From Halicephalobus mephisto (Eukaryota > Nematoda > Chromadorea > Rhabditida > Panagrolaimidae): 64,000 bases of DNA. The translations under genes were made by a program, and so were the position numbers. A model generated the notes under the pieces. That model saw only the letters and a list, made by a program, of their open reading frames with translations. It did not search any database and was not told where the DNA came from. Location of the stretch: contig SWDT01000008.1 of NCBI GenBank assembly GCA_009193035.1, positions 62,001 to 126,000 of the forward strand, written 5' to 3'. Positions 1-10,346 of the stretch are shown in pieces (within the stretch, counting starts at the first letter, position 1; each line of letters opens with the position of its first letter).

Positions 1-688
1 TAAGTTGATATTTACCCTTACCTTCTGGTAATATTCTCCGGTGATTTTTCCTCTGGTAGAAAAGTTGGTATCAGTGCCTCCGGGACAGAGGTTATTGATT
101 CTGATACCCTTAGGGCGAGGAGAGCGGCGTAGTTTCTGCAGAAGTGATCCAAAGCACACTTGGCCATCGCGAGAATGGCGCATAGAGTACAGTTTTCTGT
201 CCACCAACACTGCTGATGTTGATGATGTTTCCTTTCGTCTTCTCCAGATGAGGGATAGCCAATTCAGTGATTGCCACAGGGGCTCGGAGATTGACAAGAC
301 GTAATCGAAGTTCTCCATTTCTCTAAATTTGCTCAAGTCATCTGTCTTTTGAGCGATGCCGGCGTTATTGACAAGGATATCTAGTTTCCCGAACTTCTCG
401 ACGGTCTTCTGGATGAGGGTTTTCTGAACCTTTTCGTCTTCGATATTACCCTCTATGGCCAGGATGTTCTTAGAAGAGCCTCCGGCTTTTTCCATCATCT
501 TCACAGTGTCCTGAAGGCCTTTGGTAGATCTGCCATGGATGGTGACGGAGGCCCCGTCCTTGGCGAAGAGGACAGCTGCAGCTTGACCGATCCCGGAAGA
601 CGAGCCTGGAAATCACTGTAAACTCGGAATTCTGACTTCACCACTTACCAGTAATAATAACCACTTTTCGGGCGAATTCTCCAGTCAT
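1..688 (-). pseudogene. Short-chain dehydrogenase/reductase, N-terminal part, frame broken, runs off left edge
   Basis: Classical SDR, an NAD(P)-dependent oxidoreductase of unknown substrate. Exon 1 is 688-649 and exon 2 starts at 605; a donor at 21-20 shows a further intron beyond the edge. The N-terminus has the Rossmann motif TGSSSGIG, then VNNAG (about residue 90), NISSVG with the catalytic Ser, and NNLCPGGTDTNF. The parts do not share one frame: frame changes are needed near 290-300, near 172-180 and near 108-116. The second lies exactly where the catalytic Tyr of YxxxK (followed by AMAK) is expected. No intron can explain these. Either the gene is decaying or the assembly has single-base errors near this edge; most other genes in the window are clean. 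Family identity is firm; functionality is doubtful. The ATG at 688 gives a normal SDR start. Confidence 0.75.
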
Positions 689-1051
689 TTTCTCAACTTT
701 ATTCAATTTAAAATTGACAATATGATAATCTTTCCTTGAGCTTTTATACGTGCCATTGAAAATGAAAGTGACACAATTTACAAGTTGGCAATGGTTTTGT
801 GTCTCATTTGTTTTTGAAGAAAGACGCACGTGTTTTCTCGTTCCCAACCAAAGGGCGATTTTTTTCTTTTTCACAGCACAAATAAAACACAATTTGGAAT
901 TGGATATGATTACAGATAATTTTGGACTTCTATAATTGTATTTTTGGTAATATTTTTGATGATTTTGGAACTTTGTTAAATTATTTTAAAAATTAATTTT
1001 TTTTGTTTAAAATAAAAATTATTGTAAATTATTTAAATTTATTTTTTTTAG
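689..1051. other. Intergenic spacer between divergent SDR and RUS genes
   Basis: About 360 bases, AT-rich, without a recognisable exon. It contains no trace of the conserved N-terminal half that a RUS-family protein should have. It ends in a T-run followed by TTTAG at 1047-1051, a good splice acceptor for the exon that follows. Confidence 0.5.
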
Positions 1052-2113
1052 ATTGCAAAAAATGGAGATTGATAGCAGATGTCCTGAACGACATGGCTTT
1101 CGGATTGGATATCCTGGCTTCCCATGTTCCGAGGACCTTCTTCGGTCCATTGTCTTGTTCATCGAGTTCCCTGAGGGCGATTGTGGGAGTTGCCGGAGGG
1201 GCTACAAGGACCTGTGTCACTAGACATCAAGCAAAACGAGAAAATTTGGCAGATGTAGCTGCAAAAGATGGAAGTCAAGAAACCCTCGTCAATGTCGTTT
1301 CTCTTTTGGTCAGTCTTCTGATGCTTCCAGCCGTGGATCAGAATCCAGTCCTTGTTTGGATACTGTCGATTACCTTCACCGTTGTTCATATTTATGCAAA
1401 TTACCGAGCTGTAAGATCTTTGAAGTTTGATACGCTCAACCAGAAACGATTGAATTACTGTATTAGGTAAGAGTTTTAACTTTTAGTCAAAATTCTGTAA
1501 AAGTTCCAAAATGCAATAAAAAATCCGAAAATTCTAATATTTCGTTCCAGGACCATTTCGTAAAAAATTATAATTCAAATATTTTAATTTTACCAAGTTT
1601 CTAAAATACAGTATACATTTGGAAAAAAACATTTGAAATTTAAAATTCCAAAATCTTAAAATTCTAATATTTCGTTCCGGGACCATTTTGTAAAAAATAA
1701 TTTTTTTCAGAAAATTTGTTGTTGAACACCGAATCCCGGATGTTTCGGAAGGAAACGAAGCAGAACCTCTTTTTTGGAATCTCGGGCCTTGGAGAAAATT
1801 CGGATGTTCGTTGTCAGAAGTCACAAAAGTCGATAAAAATCTCCAAAAAACCACTCTTGAACCGAAACATGGAAGATGGATAGCTTCTTATGTTGTCGAA
1901 AAAAACAAAGGTTTTGTAGCTTTGAAATCTGATTCTGGATGGAACGACCAATTGGACGCTGCTATTGCTGTTGAATTCAGAGCTGAATCCGGAAATTGGC
2001 CGTCTTCTGAAATTTTGACAGAATTCAAGGAAAAAATGAAAAAATTTAAATGGAATCTGGAGTTCGGACAACTGGAATACGACGAATGGAGATTCAGAGA
2101 AAAAAACGAATAA
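1052..2113 (+). CDS. RUS family protein (DUF647, RUSF1/C16orf58 homologue), N-terminal half missing
   Basis: Two exons are clear: 1052-1466 and 1711-2113, joined in frame through CIRKFVVEHR. The first holds the family core: KKWRLIADVLNDMAFGLDIL, then VGVAGGATR, then LADVAAKDGSQETLVN, followed by two hydrophobic segments. The second encodes the variable C-terminal part and stops at 2113 after WRFREKNE. RUS proteins are poorly understood membrane-associated proteins (RUSF1 in animals). A full RUS protein has roughly 120 more residues before KKWRL; nothing like them lies between here and the SDR start. The acceptor at 1050-1051 implies an upstream exon, or trans-splicing followed by an internal ATG (1094); ATG 1003 lies in the putative intron. 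The intron carries a duplicated unit containing GACCATTT(T/C)GTAAAAAAT. Family assignment is strong; completeness is doubtful. Confidence 0.75.
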
Positions 2114-2169
2114 TTTTTGATTCACTTTATCAACTGTTTCCAAAGCATGTGACAATGTGTGACGAGTGC

Positions 2170-2790
2170 TAGAATAGAAAACAAAAGTATTGTAATTTTT
2201 TTCTGGAAAAACAAGACAGATAACAACCATTTATATCCCACACAATATCTCTGAGTCTCATTCCTACCCTACAGTATTCCACGCTGATACTCAGATTACT
2301 GCTTCAGTTCTTCTTTTTCTAATTTTCTTCCTAACAGTGATCTAATAATAGATCGGACTATGTTAATCAAAAACCAGTTGTTAAGATAGAAAACAGAAAT
2401 ATTATAATGATGTTCACCCGAACAATAAGGATACAATTTTTATATTTCTTAACGATAGTACAACTGAAAGTCTCATTTATACCCTACAGTATTCCACCCT
2501 GATACTCAGATTATTGCTTCAGTTCTTTTCTTTTTAATTTTTTCCTAACAGTGATCTGATAATAGATCGGATTATATTAATCGAAAACCAGCTGTTAAGA
2601 TAGAAAACAAAAGGATTTTAACCGTCTTTACCTGAACACTAGGACACAGATACAATTATATATCTTCCTCACAAGATCATCAAGAGTCCTACCCACGCCT
2701 TACAGTACTTACGAATATTCAAAAACCACAACCAACATTACTGTAATCTTTCTAAAATAGGTTGTTAAAAGAAATAAAATTTACAAATAC
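2170..2790. repeat. Tandem repeat, about 214-base unit, three copies
   Basis: Units begin near 2170, 2384 and 2598, each with GATAGAAAACA and followed by a block containing CTACAGTATTCCA.. and GATACTCAGATTA. Units 1 and 2 are close; unit 3 is truncated and diverged. A related single copy lies at about 45250-45440. No gene is visible in the spacer 2114-2908. Confidence 0.7.
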
Positions 2791-2908
2791 TTTTTATCTG
2801 ATCCAAAAAACTTAAAAAATAATATTTTTTAAAAATCAAGAGCTTCTAACATTGGATTATCCTTACTATATAAATTACTTGAAAAACAATAAATTAATAA
2901 TGGAATAT

Positions 2909-4448
2909 TTAAATGGCACCGGCCTCTTTCAGCAATTGAGCCAACTTCCCATTACCTAGTGCCTTGACAGTTTCGTCTCCTCCCCCAAGACACACACCAT
3001 CAATGAAGACCCTCGGGACAGTAGAAGCTCCAGTTAATTCTCCCAAAATATTCTGGATTCTTTCCGTTGTCTTAGCCGGAAAGCCATCAAGTTCAATAAT
3101 TTCATAATGAACAGGTGGAATTCTATATACAGAGAGAGCTTGTTTCGCCTTCCTAAAAAACAAAATAAATCTGACATTCAAAACTATATTTAAAAATGTT
3201 TAAAATTGATTTGGAGCTTAGAATTATTATAAATTTAACATTATTTTAAAATTTTACAGTAAATCTAAAATTAGTTTAAGATTTAAAAACAAATCTAAAA
3301 TTCAAAGAAATTACAAAATTTGAAACAAATCTAAAATTCAAAGAAATTATAAAACTTAAAATAAATCTAATATTCAAAGAAATTACAAAACTTTAAATAA
3401 TTACAAAATTTAAAATAATTATAATATTCAAACTCACATGCAATATGGACAAGTTCTTTTTGAAAAAATTACAACTTTTTTTCCTGTGATTTTTCTGGCC
3501 ACAAATTCATCTGGATCACCAATTGGATCATTCTCAACAGATTTAATGGGCTGTGATGACTTTTTTCCTTTTTGATTCAATTTTTTAGCTTCTTCTTCCA
3601 GTTCTTTCTGCCTCTGACGTTCTTCTCGTTTAGCCCTTTGTTCCGTTGTTTCTTTAACAAATTTTTCATACTGTCGTTCTCTGGCTAGTTTCATTTTTTC
3701 CGCATATTTATCACGGGAATCAGCATCTGAAGAATCGAATAAATAATTTAACCATCGCATGATTATAAACATTCGAAATTTTTTCGAAATAGTCTCCACG
3801 TGAATTTCTAAAGCTTTTCAGAGCCTAAAGTAGTTTGAAATCATCATTCTGCGCAGTGATTATTTCGTAATCAGTCTTATATTATAGAAACTATATATGA
3901 AAGTTTTATGAAATTGTATTAGATTTCTAAAAACTAAAGTAGCCTAAAATTATCATTCTGGGTGATTTCGTAATCGGTCTTATATTGTAGAAATCATATG
4001 TGAACTTTCTACGCATTTGTCTCTAGGTGAATTTGCAGAAGGTTCTAGAACCTAAAGTAGCCTAAAATTTTGATTCTGCGCGATGATCATTTCGTAATTA
4101 CACACGATCTCGTAATCGATACTTAGGGTTGTCTTAAATAAATTTACAATCTTCTAAATTACGATATACAGGCTGCACAACCCTGTGTCTATCACCTAGG
4201 CTCAATTTTCATATATGAAAACATTAATAAACATCTCACAAATCACCACCACAATATCTCCCAAAAACGCATTTTTGTGTTTGAAACTAAAACTTACCAA
4301 ACTTCTTGACATCAGCTTCATGTTTTTTTTCCAAGTATTTCTGAATCGACGGTTTCATATACTTATAATACATAACGAAACCAACGACGGTGAACCCAAA
4401 AATGTACCATCCGTAATTTTCGAGGAGATTAGTAACAGATTCAAACAT
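2909..4448 (-). CDS. SELENOS/VIMP-like membrane N-terminus fused to a dithiol glutaredoxin domain
   Basis: Three exons, 4448-4298, 3726-3438 and 3152-2909, give 227 residues in one frame. Residues 1-12 are short and polar; 13-31 form one membrane helix (YGWYIFGFTVVGFVMYY); 38-108 form a charged K/E/R-rich helix like the cytosolic coiled coil of selenoprotein S. Residues 125-227 are a glutaredoxin fold with active site CPYC (143-146), cis-Pro motif TVP (191-193) and the glutathione-site GG (203-205). Expected location: an ER or other membrane, with the redox domain in the cytosol. Vertebrate SELENOS has a selenocysteine near its C-terminus instead of a Grx domain. An AG acceptor abuts the ATG (4450-4449), only about 140 bases after the AlaRS stop on the same strand, so it is probably the downstream gene of an operon. 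Intron 1 contains a roughly 500-base dispersed element. The Grx domain is certain; the SELENOS relation rests on layout and composition. Confidence 0.85.
3786..4283. repeat. Dispersed ~500-base element, copy A (inside intron 1 of the fusion gene)
   Basis: It runs from CGAAATAGTCTC to GCATTTTTGTGTTTG. It is nearly identical to 17087-17603 in an intron of the tyrosine phosphatase gene. No coding capacity and no clear terminal inverted repeats were seen. It is probably a non-autonomous mobile element. Confidence 0.8.
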
Positions 4449-4592
4449 CTAAAAACAAAAAATATTGAAATTCGAAAATTTAAAATATCAAAAGGTTTTC
4501 AAACCTTTTTTTAAATAAAAAAATAAAATTATTTAAAAACTAAAAAATAAAATTATTTAAAAATAAAAAAAATTATTTTAAATTTAATAATA

Positions 4593-6128
4593 TTAAATTT
4601 TTGCACTTTTCATTTTCGATTGACTTTTGGCTAGTCTGATTGCTTCTTCTCTTTTTTTCTGAAATTCGGCCAAATCCACATTTAATCCATGTTTTTCAGC
4701 AAATTTCTGAGTTAATTCAATGTTGAATCCATGGGTGTCGTGAAGTTCAAATGCCAATTCTCCAGGAAATACAGTAGTATTTTTGGGCAAAGTTGAAATC
4801 ATCGAATCGAAAATCCTGGATCCTCGATCAACAATATTCCAAAAATTTTTTTCTTCTTTTATGATTGTGTTTTTGATCAAATTTTTGTTTTCGTCTAATT
4901 CCGGATAAGCTTCCTTCAGGGTGTTAATGACGGAATCGGACAACTCTGCTAGACCATTTCTGTCGATTTTTAGGATGTTCGAAGCGGCTAAAGCTGCTCT
5001 TCGGAGCATTTTCCTCACCACGAATCCTCGATCCGTTCCTGCCGGCTTCACCCCGTCCGCTATGGCGACCGATACCGTTCTCATGTGGTCTGCAACGATT
5101 CTGTAAGCGGTGTCTTTTTTACGTTCGTCATCTGGGCCGAGTTTTCCCGAATAAGGACCGATTTTCGAAAACAACGAAATCTGCTTCAGAATAGGTTGAA
5201 ATACATCAGTATCGTAGTTGGAATCTACTCCTTGAAGAACACTAACTAGTCTCTCGAATCCCATTCCGCAGTCTATGTTCTTCCTGGGCAGAATCGAAAC
5301 AGAATCCCGGCCCCGATCGTACTCCATGAAGACGATGTTCCAGAGCTCCACGACTTCCGGGTGATCTTTGTTGACTAAATTTGAGACTGAATAACTTCTG
5401 TCTTCTTTTTTGTCGATGTGGATCTCGGAACAAGGTCCACAAGGTCCGTATTCGGCCATTTCCCAGAAGTTGTCCTTGGTTCCACAAGGGATAATCCGGT
5501 CGGCTGCAACTCTGAATTTAAATTTACCTTAATTCAGAAAATAAACAAAAATTCTACCCTATTTTCTTCCAAATTTCTGCAGTTTCTGTATCCGGTCCGA
5601 GATTCAACGCTGAATCGCCTCCGAAGAACGTCACGTAGAGGCGGGATTCTGGAATGTTCAAAACTTGGGTCAAATAATTCCAAGCAAATTCACACGCTTC
5701 TTTCTAGAATTGAGAAAGTTAAATCAAATCAAAAACACGGTATTTACCTTGTAATAGTCCCCGAAAGACCAGTTGCCGAGCATCTCGAAGAACGTATGGT
5801 GGTAGTTGTCCTTGCCTACGTCATCCAGATCGTTGTGTTTGCCTCCGGCTCTGATGCATTTTTGAGAATTCACTACTCTTCTTCTGTCATCTGGTACTTC
5901 TTCAAAACCGAGCAATACAGGTTTAAACTGAAAATCATATATAAAAAATAGAAATTCCAAATTTACCTGATTCATGCCGGCACTGACGAAAAGCAAAGAT
6001 CCGTCGTCTTTGGGGACCACCGAAGACGAGGGTACATGGACATGGCCTTGATCTCGGAAGTAGTTGATGAAAGACTTTCTGACATTGGAGGCAGAAAAGT
6101 TCGAACAAAGTTTTCGGGAAATCAGCAT
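4593..6128 (-). CDS. aars-1: Alanyl-tRNA synthetase, compact mitochondrial type
   Basis: Four exons, 6128-5967, 5927-5748, 5703-5558 and 5511-4593, give 468 residues. The chosen start opens a basic, Ser-rich presequence ([20 protein letters not shown]) that looks mitochondrial; the frame stays open upstream to 6197 without a better start. Class II motifs are visible: [19 protein letters not shown], then [29 protein letters not shown], and the motif 3 region [13 protein letters not shown] ([14 protein letters not shown]). The protein ends soon after the tRNA-recognition helices ([20 protein letters not shown]), so the editing and C-terminal domains of a standard AlaRS (over 800 residues) are absent. 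Nematode mitochondrial AlaRS enzymes are known to be reduced in this way. It lies head to head with mrpl-50 and is followed after about 140 bases by the SELENOS-like/Grx gene on the same strand. The symbol is by orthology from memory. Confidence 0.92.
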
Positions 6129-6628
6129 TTCGGAAAAGTCCAGAAACTTAAAGTCACTATCCGAGAGACCTTTTGGTTGAATCAAAGTGGTCTCCAAAAA
6201 CGTTGAATATTTCTTTTTCGACTCTTATTTCTTTCAATTCCTCGATCCCGACCTATAATTGCCGTATTTCCAGTAAGAAAACAATAATTGATATTAGAAA
6301 GAGAAAAAGTTGGGGAAAATCGTCGAGCAATTAGGATTTTAAAAAGAACTAACAATTTCGAGAGACCTTTTAGTCGCATCAAGGTGTTCTCCAGCTGTAT
6401 CTCATCCGGTTCCTACTTTTTACAATTTTATTATTATTTTTATATCGTCTCGATTTGTGAATACCGTTTCTCTATTAGGTCATTTGGACATTAGGAACGG
6501 AGTGAGATTAAGGAGGGTTTTGGAGGAAGTTTGGAAATTTTAGAGAATTCTGAGTTCGATCAAGGTGTTCTCCGGCTTTCTCGAGTGTTGTTCGATTTCC
6601 ATTCTCCCTAATCGGCTTAATTATCCAG
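6129..6628. promoter_or_regulatory. Shared promoter region between aars-1 and mrpl-50
   Basis: A 500-base head-to-head spacer between two mitochondrial-translation genes. It holds a degenerate direct repeat: ATCAAGGTGTTCTCC at about 6379 and 6559, with a weaker form near 6180, and GAGAGACCTTTT at about 6163 and 6360. No gene is seen inside. Confidence 0.5.
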
Positions 6629-7654
6629 ATGTTGTCTCGATCCACAGCCACCGTTTCCTTGTTGGGAAGACGGTTACCAAAGTGCTTAAGTTCTCGATGG
6701 AAAAGCGAAACTCGTGAATTGACAGAAGAACAAAAAGTTTGTTTTTGTTTTTTGTTTATTTTAATTTCGATATATTACTTCCAGGCTAAATTACTGTCGA
6801 AGATGCCCGATATACAGACAACTGACAAAGTAGCGGTAACTGAACCCAAGGAGTACTTTGAACTGACCGCGGATAAGGAAGTTGAAAAAGAAATGGACGA
6901 AATCAGAGCCAGAGGGTTTGATTCGTTTTTGTTACCTCCATAATCTGCATCTTCCAGGTTCCTCAAGTTCCACAGGCCATATGACCCTCCAGCCGACATC
7001 GAAAACCTTGTCAAGAAGGTTGTAGAATCCGTTTTTAGCGATGTATCTGATTGGAAAGGAATCGTTTTAAGTGATCTCAAGAACAAGTTCAAAGTACTCG
7101 TTATTTGTGCTCTTACTTTTCATGTGTTCTGAAATTTCAGGTCCTGAACGAACTGGGAACGAGTTTGGACTTCCATGTGCCCAACTCGGATCTCCACAAA
7201 CTGAAAACCGTTGCTGACGTCGTTGATTTCTATTGCATCCCCAGGAAGAATCTCACAAAGTACGCAGAAATGGCTAGAGACGAAAGTCTGCCCGAAAACC
7301 TCAAAATTAGAGAACATCCGGTCCGTTTCCACCCAAACGACATCGAAGCCCATCATGGAGGTTTGTTTTTCTTTATTTGTCCAAAACTTAGCTGGTCTAA
7401 TCCGAGAGACGTTCTTAACGTTCATTTCCGTTTCAGGAATTACAGCCTACCCTGGAGAAGGAGGCCAAGTCATCAGTCTGAGGAACAAGCGTTTATATCG
7501 GAGCTTCAATCCCAAAAAAGAATGGTACGATTACGAAGATCAAAGCTTTGACTACACTCCGCCGGATAAAGGAATGCCGTGGGACACGGAAATTGCTCAA
7601 AAAATGGATCGTTATGTTGATAGGAAGTTCAAGTTGAACACTTTAGGAAAATAG
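6629..7654 (+). CDS. mrpl-50: Mitochondrial large-subunit ribosomal protein L50 (mL50)
   Basis: Five exons, 6629-6736, 6785-6915, 6958-7093, 7141-7360 and 7437-7654, give 270 residues. The start MLSRSTATVSLLGRRLPKCL is a typical basic mitochondrial presequence. The core, residues about 75-165, matches mL50: YDPPADIENLVKKVVESVF, then SDWKGIVLSDLKNKFKVLNE, then HVPNSDLHKLKTVADVVDFY, ending in SLPENLKI; this domain has an acyl-carrier-protein-like fold in the family. About 90 further residues after it (YPGEGGQVISLRNKRLYRSF.., DYTPPDKGMPWDTEI) form a C-terminal extension absent from the human protein. The gene shares its promoter spacer with mitochondrial alanyl-tRNA synthetase, pointing to co-regulation of mitochondrial translation. 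Identification is by the core motifs and is strong. Confidence 0.88.
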
Positions 7655-8719
7655 GTTGTTTCTTTCCTTAAATAGAAAAGATAAAAGTTATTCAAGTTGC
7701 AAATGGGGCTACTTTATCCAAACCACAAGCACGTGTCTTGAAGCGAGCAATTTGATACGGCGTTTTGTTTTAGAGAGGAAGTCGCCGTCAGTCTGCGGCT
7801 TCAATAATCGGCCTTTTGACGAGGGCTGCCAGTTGGTCTTTCCCTCCAGGTAGATTTTCTTGATCGATTTTCCATTCAAATGTTATTTAAAAAAGTAAAA
7901 ATATATCATAGTTTTTGTTGGAATTTAAAAAAAGTAAAAATATATCGTAATTTTTGTTGAAATTTCTTTAAAAAAGTAAAAATTCGTAATTTTCATTTAG
8001 AATTTAAAAAATAAAAGTAATTTTTATTTCATTTTTTTGAAACATAAAAGTAATTTTTCATTTAATTTTTAAAATAAAAAAGTAATTCTTATTTAATTTT
8101 TAAAATTTAAAAAATTAGAATATTTTTTATTTAATTTTTTTGAAAAATAAAAATATTTTAAAAAAGTAAAATTGCTGAATAATTAATTTTTGAAATAATT
8201 TTTATATAAAATATACTTTTTTTAATTTTTGATTTTTTTAAAATTTGAAATTTAATTTTCAATTTTTATTTTTTTTACGTTTTTTAAAATTTTTTATTTT
8301 TCTTAATCCTAATAATTTTTGGATTTTTTTCGAAAGAATGAACAAAAATAAAAAATGGCAATGTTGCAGGTGAGTTTATTCTTGACTGGTTAGCGTTGAA
8401 TATTTTATTTTTAAAATTTCGAAGTTTCCAAAATAAATAAATTTCGGAATTTTCTGAAAACTTGGAATTTTACAAAATTTTAGAACATTTTGAAATTTTG
8501 CAGAAATTTTTAAAATCCAATTATAATTTAAAAATTTTTGAAATTTTTGAAATTTGAAATTTTTTAGAACTTTTTGGATTATTTTAGGATTTTGTAGATA
8601 TTTCTAGAATACAGTAGAAAATTCTGAAATTCTTTAAAATCTAAAATTTTCTGGGAATTTAAGATTTTATAAAATCTTCCAAAATTCAAAAAAATTTAAT
8701 CCATTTTTGAAATCAGAAA
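7655..8719. other. AT-rich spacer downstream of mrpl-50
   Basis: After about 200 bases of mixed sequence the spacer becomes a very AT-rich stretch of AAAAGTAAAAAT-like and AATTTTT-like low-complexity units. No exon could be supported. Confidence 0.5.
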
Positions 8720-9165
8720 TTTAAAAAATTCGTGTCAAGACAATTTCGTTAAAAAATGAATTTTTATATTTTTAAAGTAGAATTTATAAAGTTAAAAAAA
8801 TTAAATTTATATTTGAAATTTAAAAAATGAATTTTTATATTTCTAAAGTAAAATTTATAAAAAAAGTTTAAAATCTAAAAAAATTAAATTTATATTTGAA
8901 ATTTAAAAAATTCATGACGAGACAATTTCATTAAAAAATGAATTTTTATATTTCTAAAGTAAAATTTATAAAAAAAGTTTAAAATCTAAAAAAATTAAAT
9001 TTATATCTGAAATTTAAAAAATTCGCGTCGAGACAATTTCGTTAAAAAATGAATTTTTATATTTTTAAAGTAGAATTTTTAAAAAAGTTAAAAAAAAATT
9101 AAATTTATATTTGAAATTTAAAAAATTCGCGTCGAGACAATTTCGTTAAAAAATGAATTCCTGAT
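8720..9165. repeat. Tandem repeat, ~100-110-base unit with GAGACAATTTCRTTAAAAAATG core
   Basis: At least four units carry GACAATTTCRTTAAAAAATG at about 8738, 8921, 9031 and 9132, separated by AT-rich filler with AAATTTATATTTGAAATT. The core belongs to a family scattered across the window. Confidence 0.75.
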
Positions 9166-10346
9166 TTTTACAATGATGTTGAATTTTTTTGAGACCTCTA
9201 TTGAGTTCTCGTTGACTCAATTATGGCCATTTTTGGCTTCAACTTTCTTTCCTGTTTCATTGTTCCCTGAGGCTAGGCAGATTTTTAAATGTTGGTTTTC
9301 AAAAACGACGAGGGTGGCAAGTCGATTTTTTCGTTATTTTTACCTGTTTGAATTTGGACTTGAAAAAAAATTTTTGAAAAAATTATTGCCTAAGGCGACA
9401 AAGTAGAAAACGCTTTACTCAATCTGCGAAAGGCCAAGGGGGTCCTTTGCGCGACGAATTCAATTACCGACATGCCCGGCTTTCTTGGTCCCGAAGTTGT
9501 CAAGCCGGGTCTGTCATCATTTCTCCGAAGTCGTGGAAACATTTTTTTGTTTTTTTTTCACGGTATTTTTCAGTCTTTTTGGGAAATAATATTTTATAAA
9601 ATTCCTTAGGATGTATGGTAACGTTATGAAACTTTCCAAAATAATATGGAAAGTTTTAGAATTGTCTATAATATGACACAAAATTCTGAAACTTCTCAGA
9701 ATTCTGTGAAAAATTATTTGAAAATTTTAAAATTTGAAATATTATTTTTCAGAAACTTTTTAGAATCTTCTACAATTTAGAAAAAAATTCAAATATTCTC
9801 CAGAATTTCATTATAGCTTCTTAGAATTGTCTATAATATGACACAAGATTCTGAATCTTCTCAAAATCCTGTGAAAAATTATTTGAAAATTTTAAAATTT
9901 GAAATGTTATTTTTCAGAAACTTCTTAGAATCTCCTATAATTTAGAAAAATATTCTCCAGAATTTCATTAAAGCTTTTTAGAATTGTCTATAATGTAATA
10001 CAAGATTCCAAAACTTCTCAAAATATTTTAAAATTTGGAATATTATTTTTTTTCAGAATCTTCCAAAATTTAGAATTTTAAGTAATTTCATGTTAATGAT
10101 TATTTTTAATTTTGTAATCGTATCTTTTCCGCTTCAAGTCCCGAGAACACTTTTTTGTTTTTTTTGTCTTTTTCCGATTTTAGGCCTTTTTTAAAATTGC
10201 GAAATCCATTGTTCGTGTGAAATCTCACTTGACTAGTTCTTTTCAGATTTTCCTGGCTTTGTCCGGCTTATTTTGTAGAAATGAGAAAACACATTAACCA
10301 TCTTGATCCTTAAATCTCCAAATCCTCAAATCTCTAAATCCTCCAA
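9166..10346. other. Upstream region of the Cys-loop channel gene
   Basis: A GC-richer island at about 9405-9535 interrupts AT-rich sequence; it could be a promoter element or an old insertion. From about 9640 to 10075 there is a roughly 185-base tandem repeat (see separate entry). No coding exon was recognised before the signal-peptide exon at 10347. Confidence 0.4.
9640..10075. repeat. Tandem repeat, ~185-base unit, about 2.3 copies
   Basis: Units share TAGAATTGTCTATAATATGA and AATTATTTGAAAATTTTAAA. The copies at about 9656 and 9827 are close and a third is partial. Confidence 0.7.

Noticed and set aside
6551..6580. GAGTTCGATCAAGG considered as a tRNA B-box
   Set aside because: No matching A-box or cloverleaf; it belongs to the promoter repeat between aars-1 and mrpl-50.
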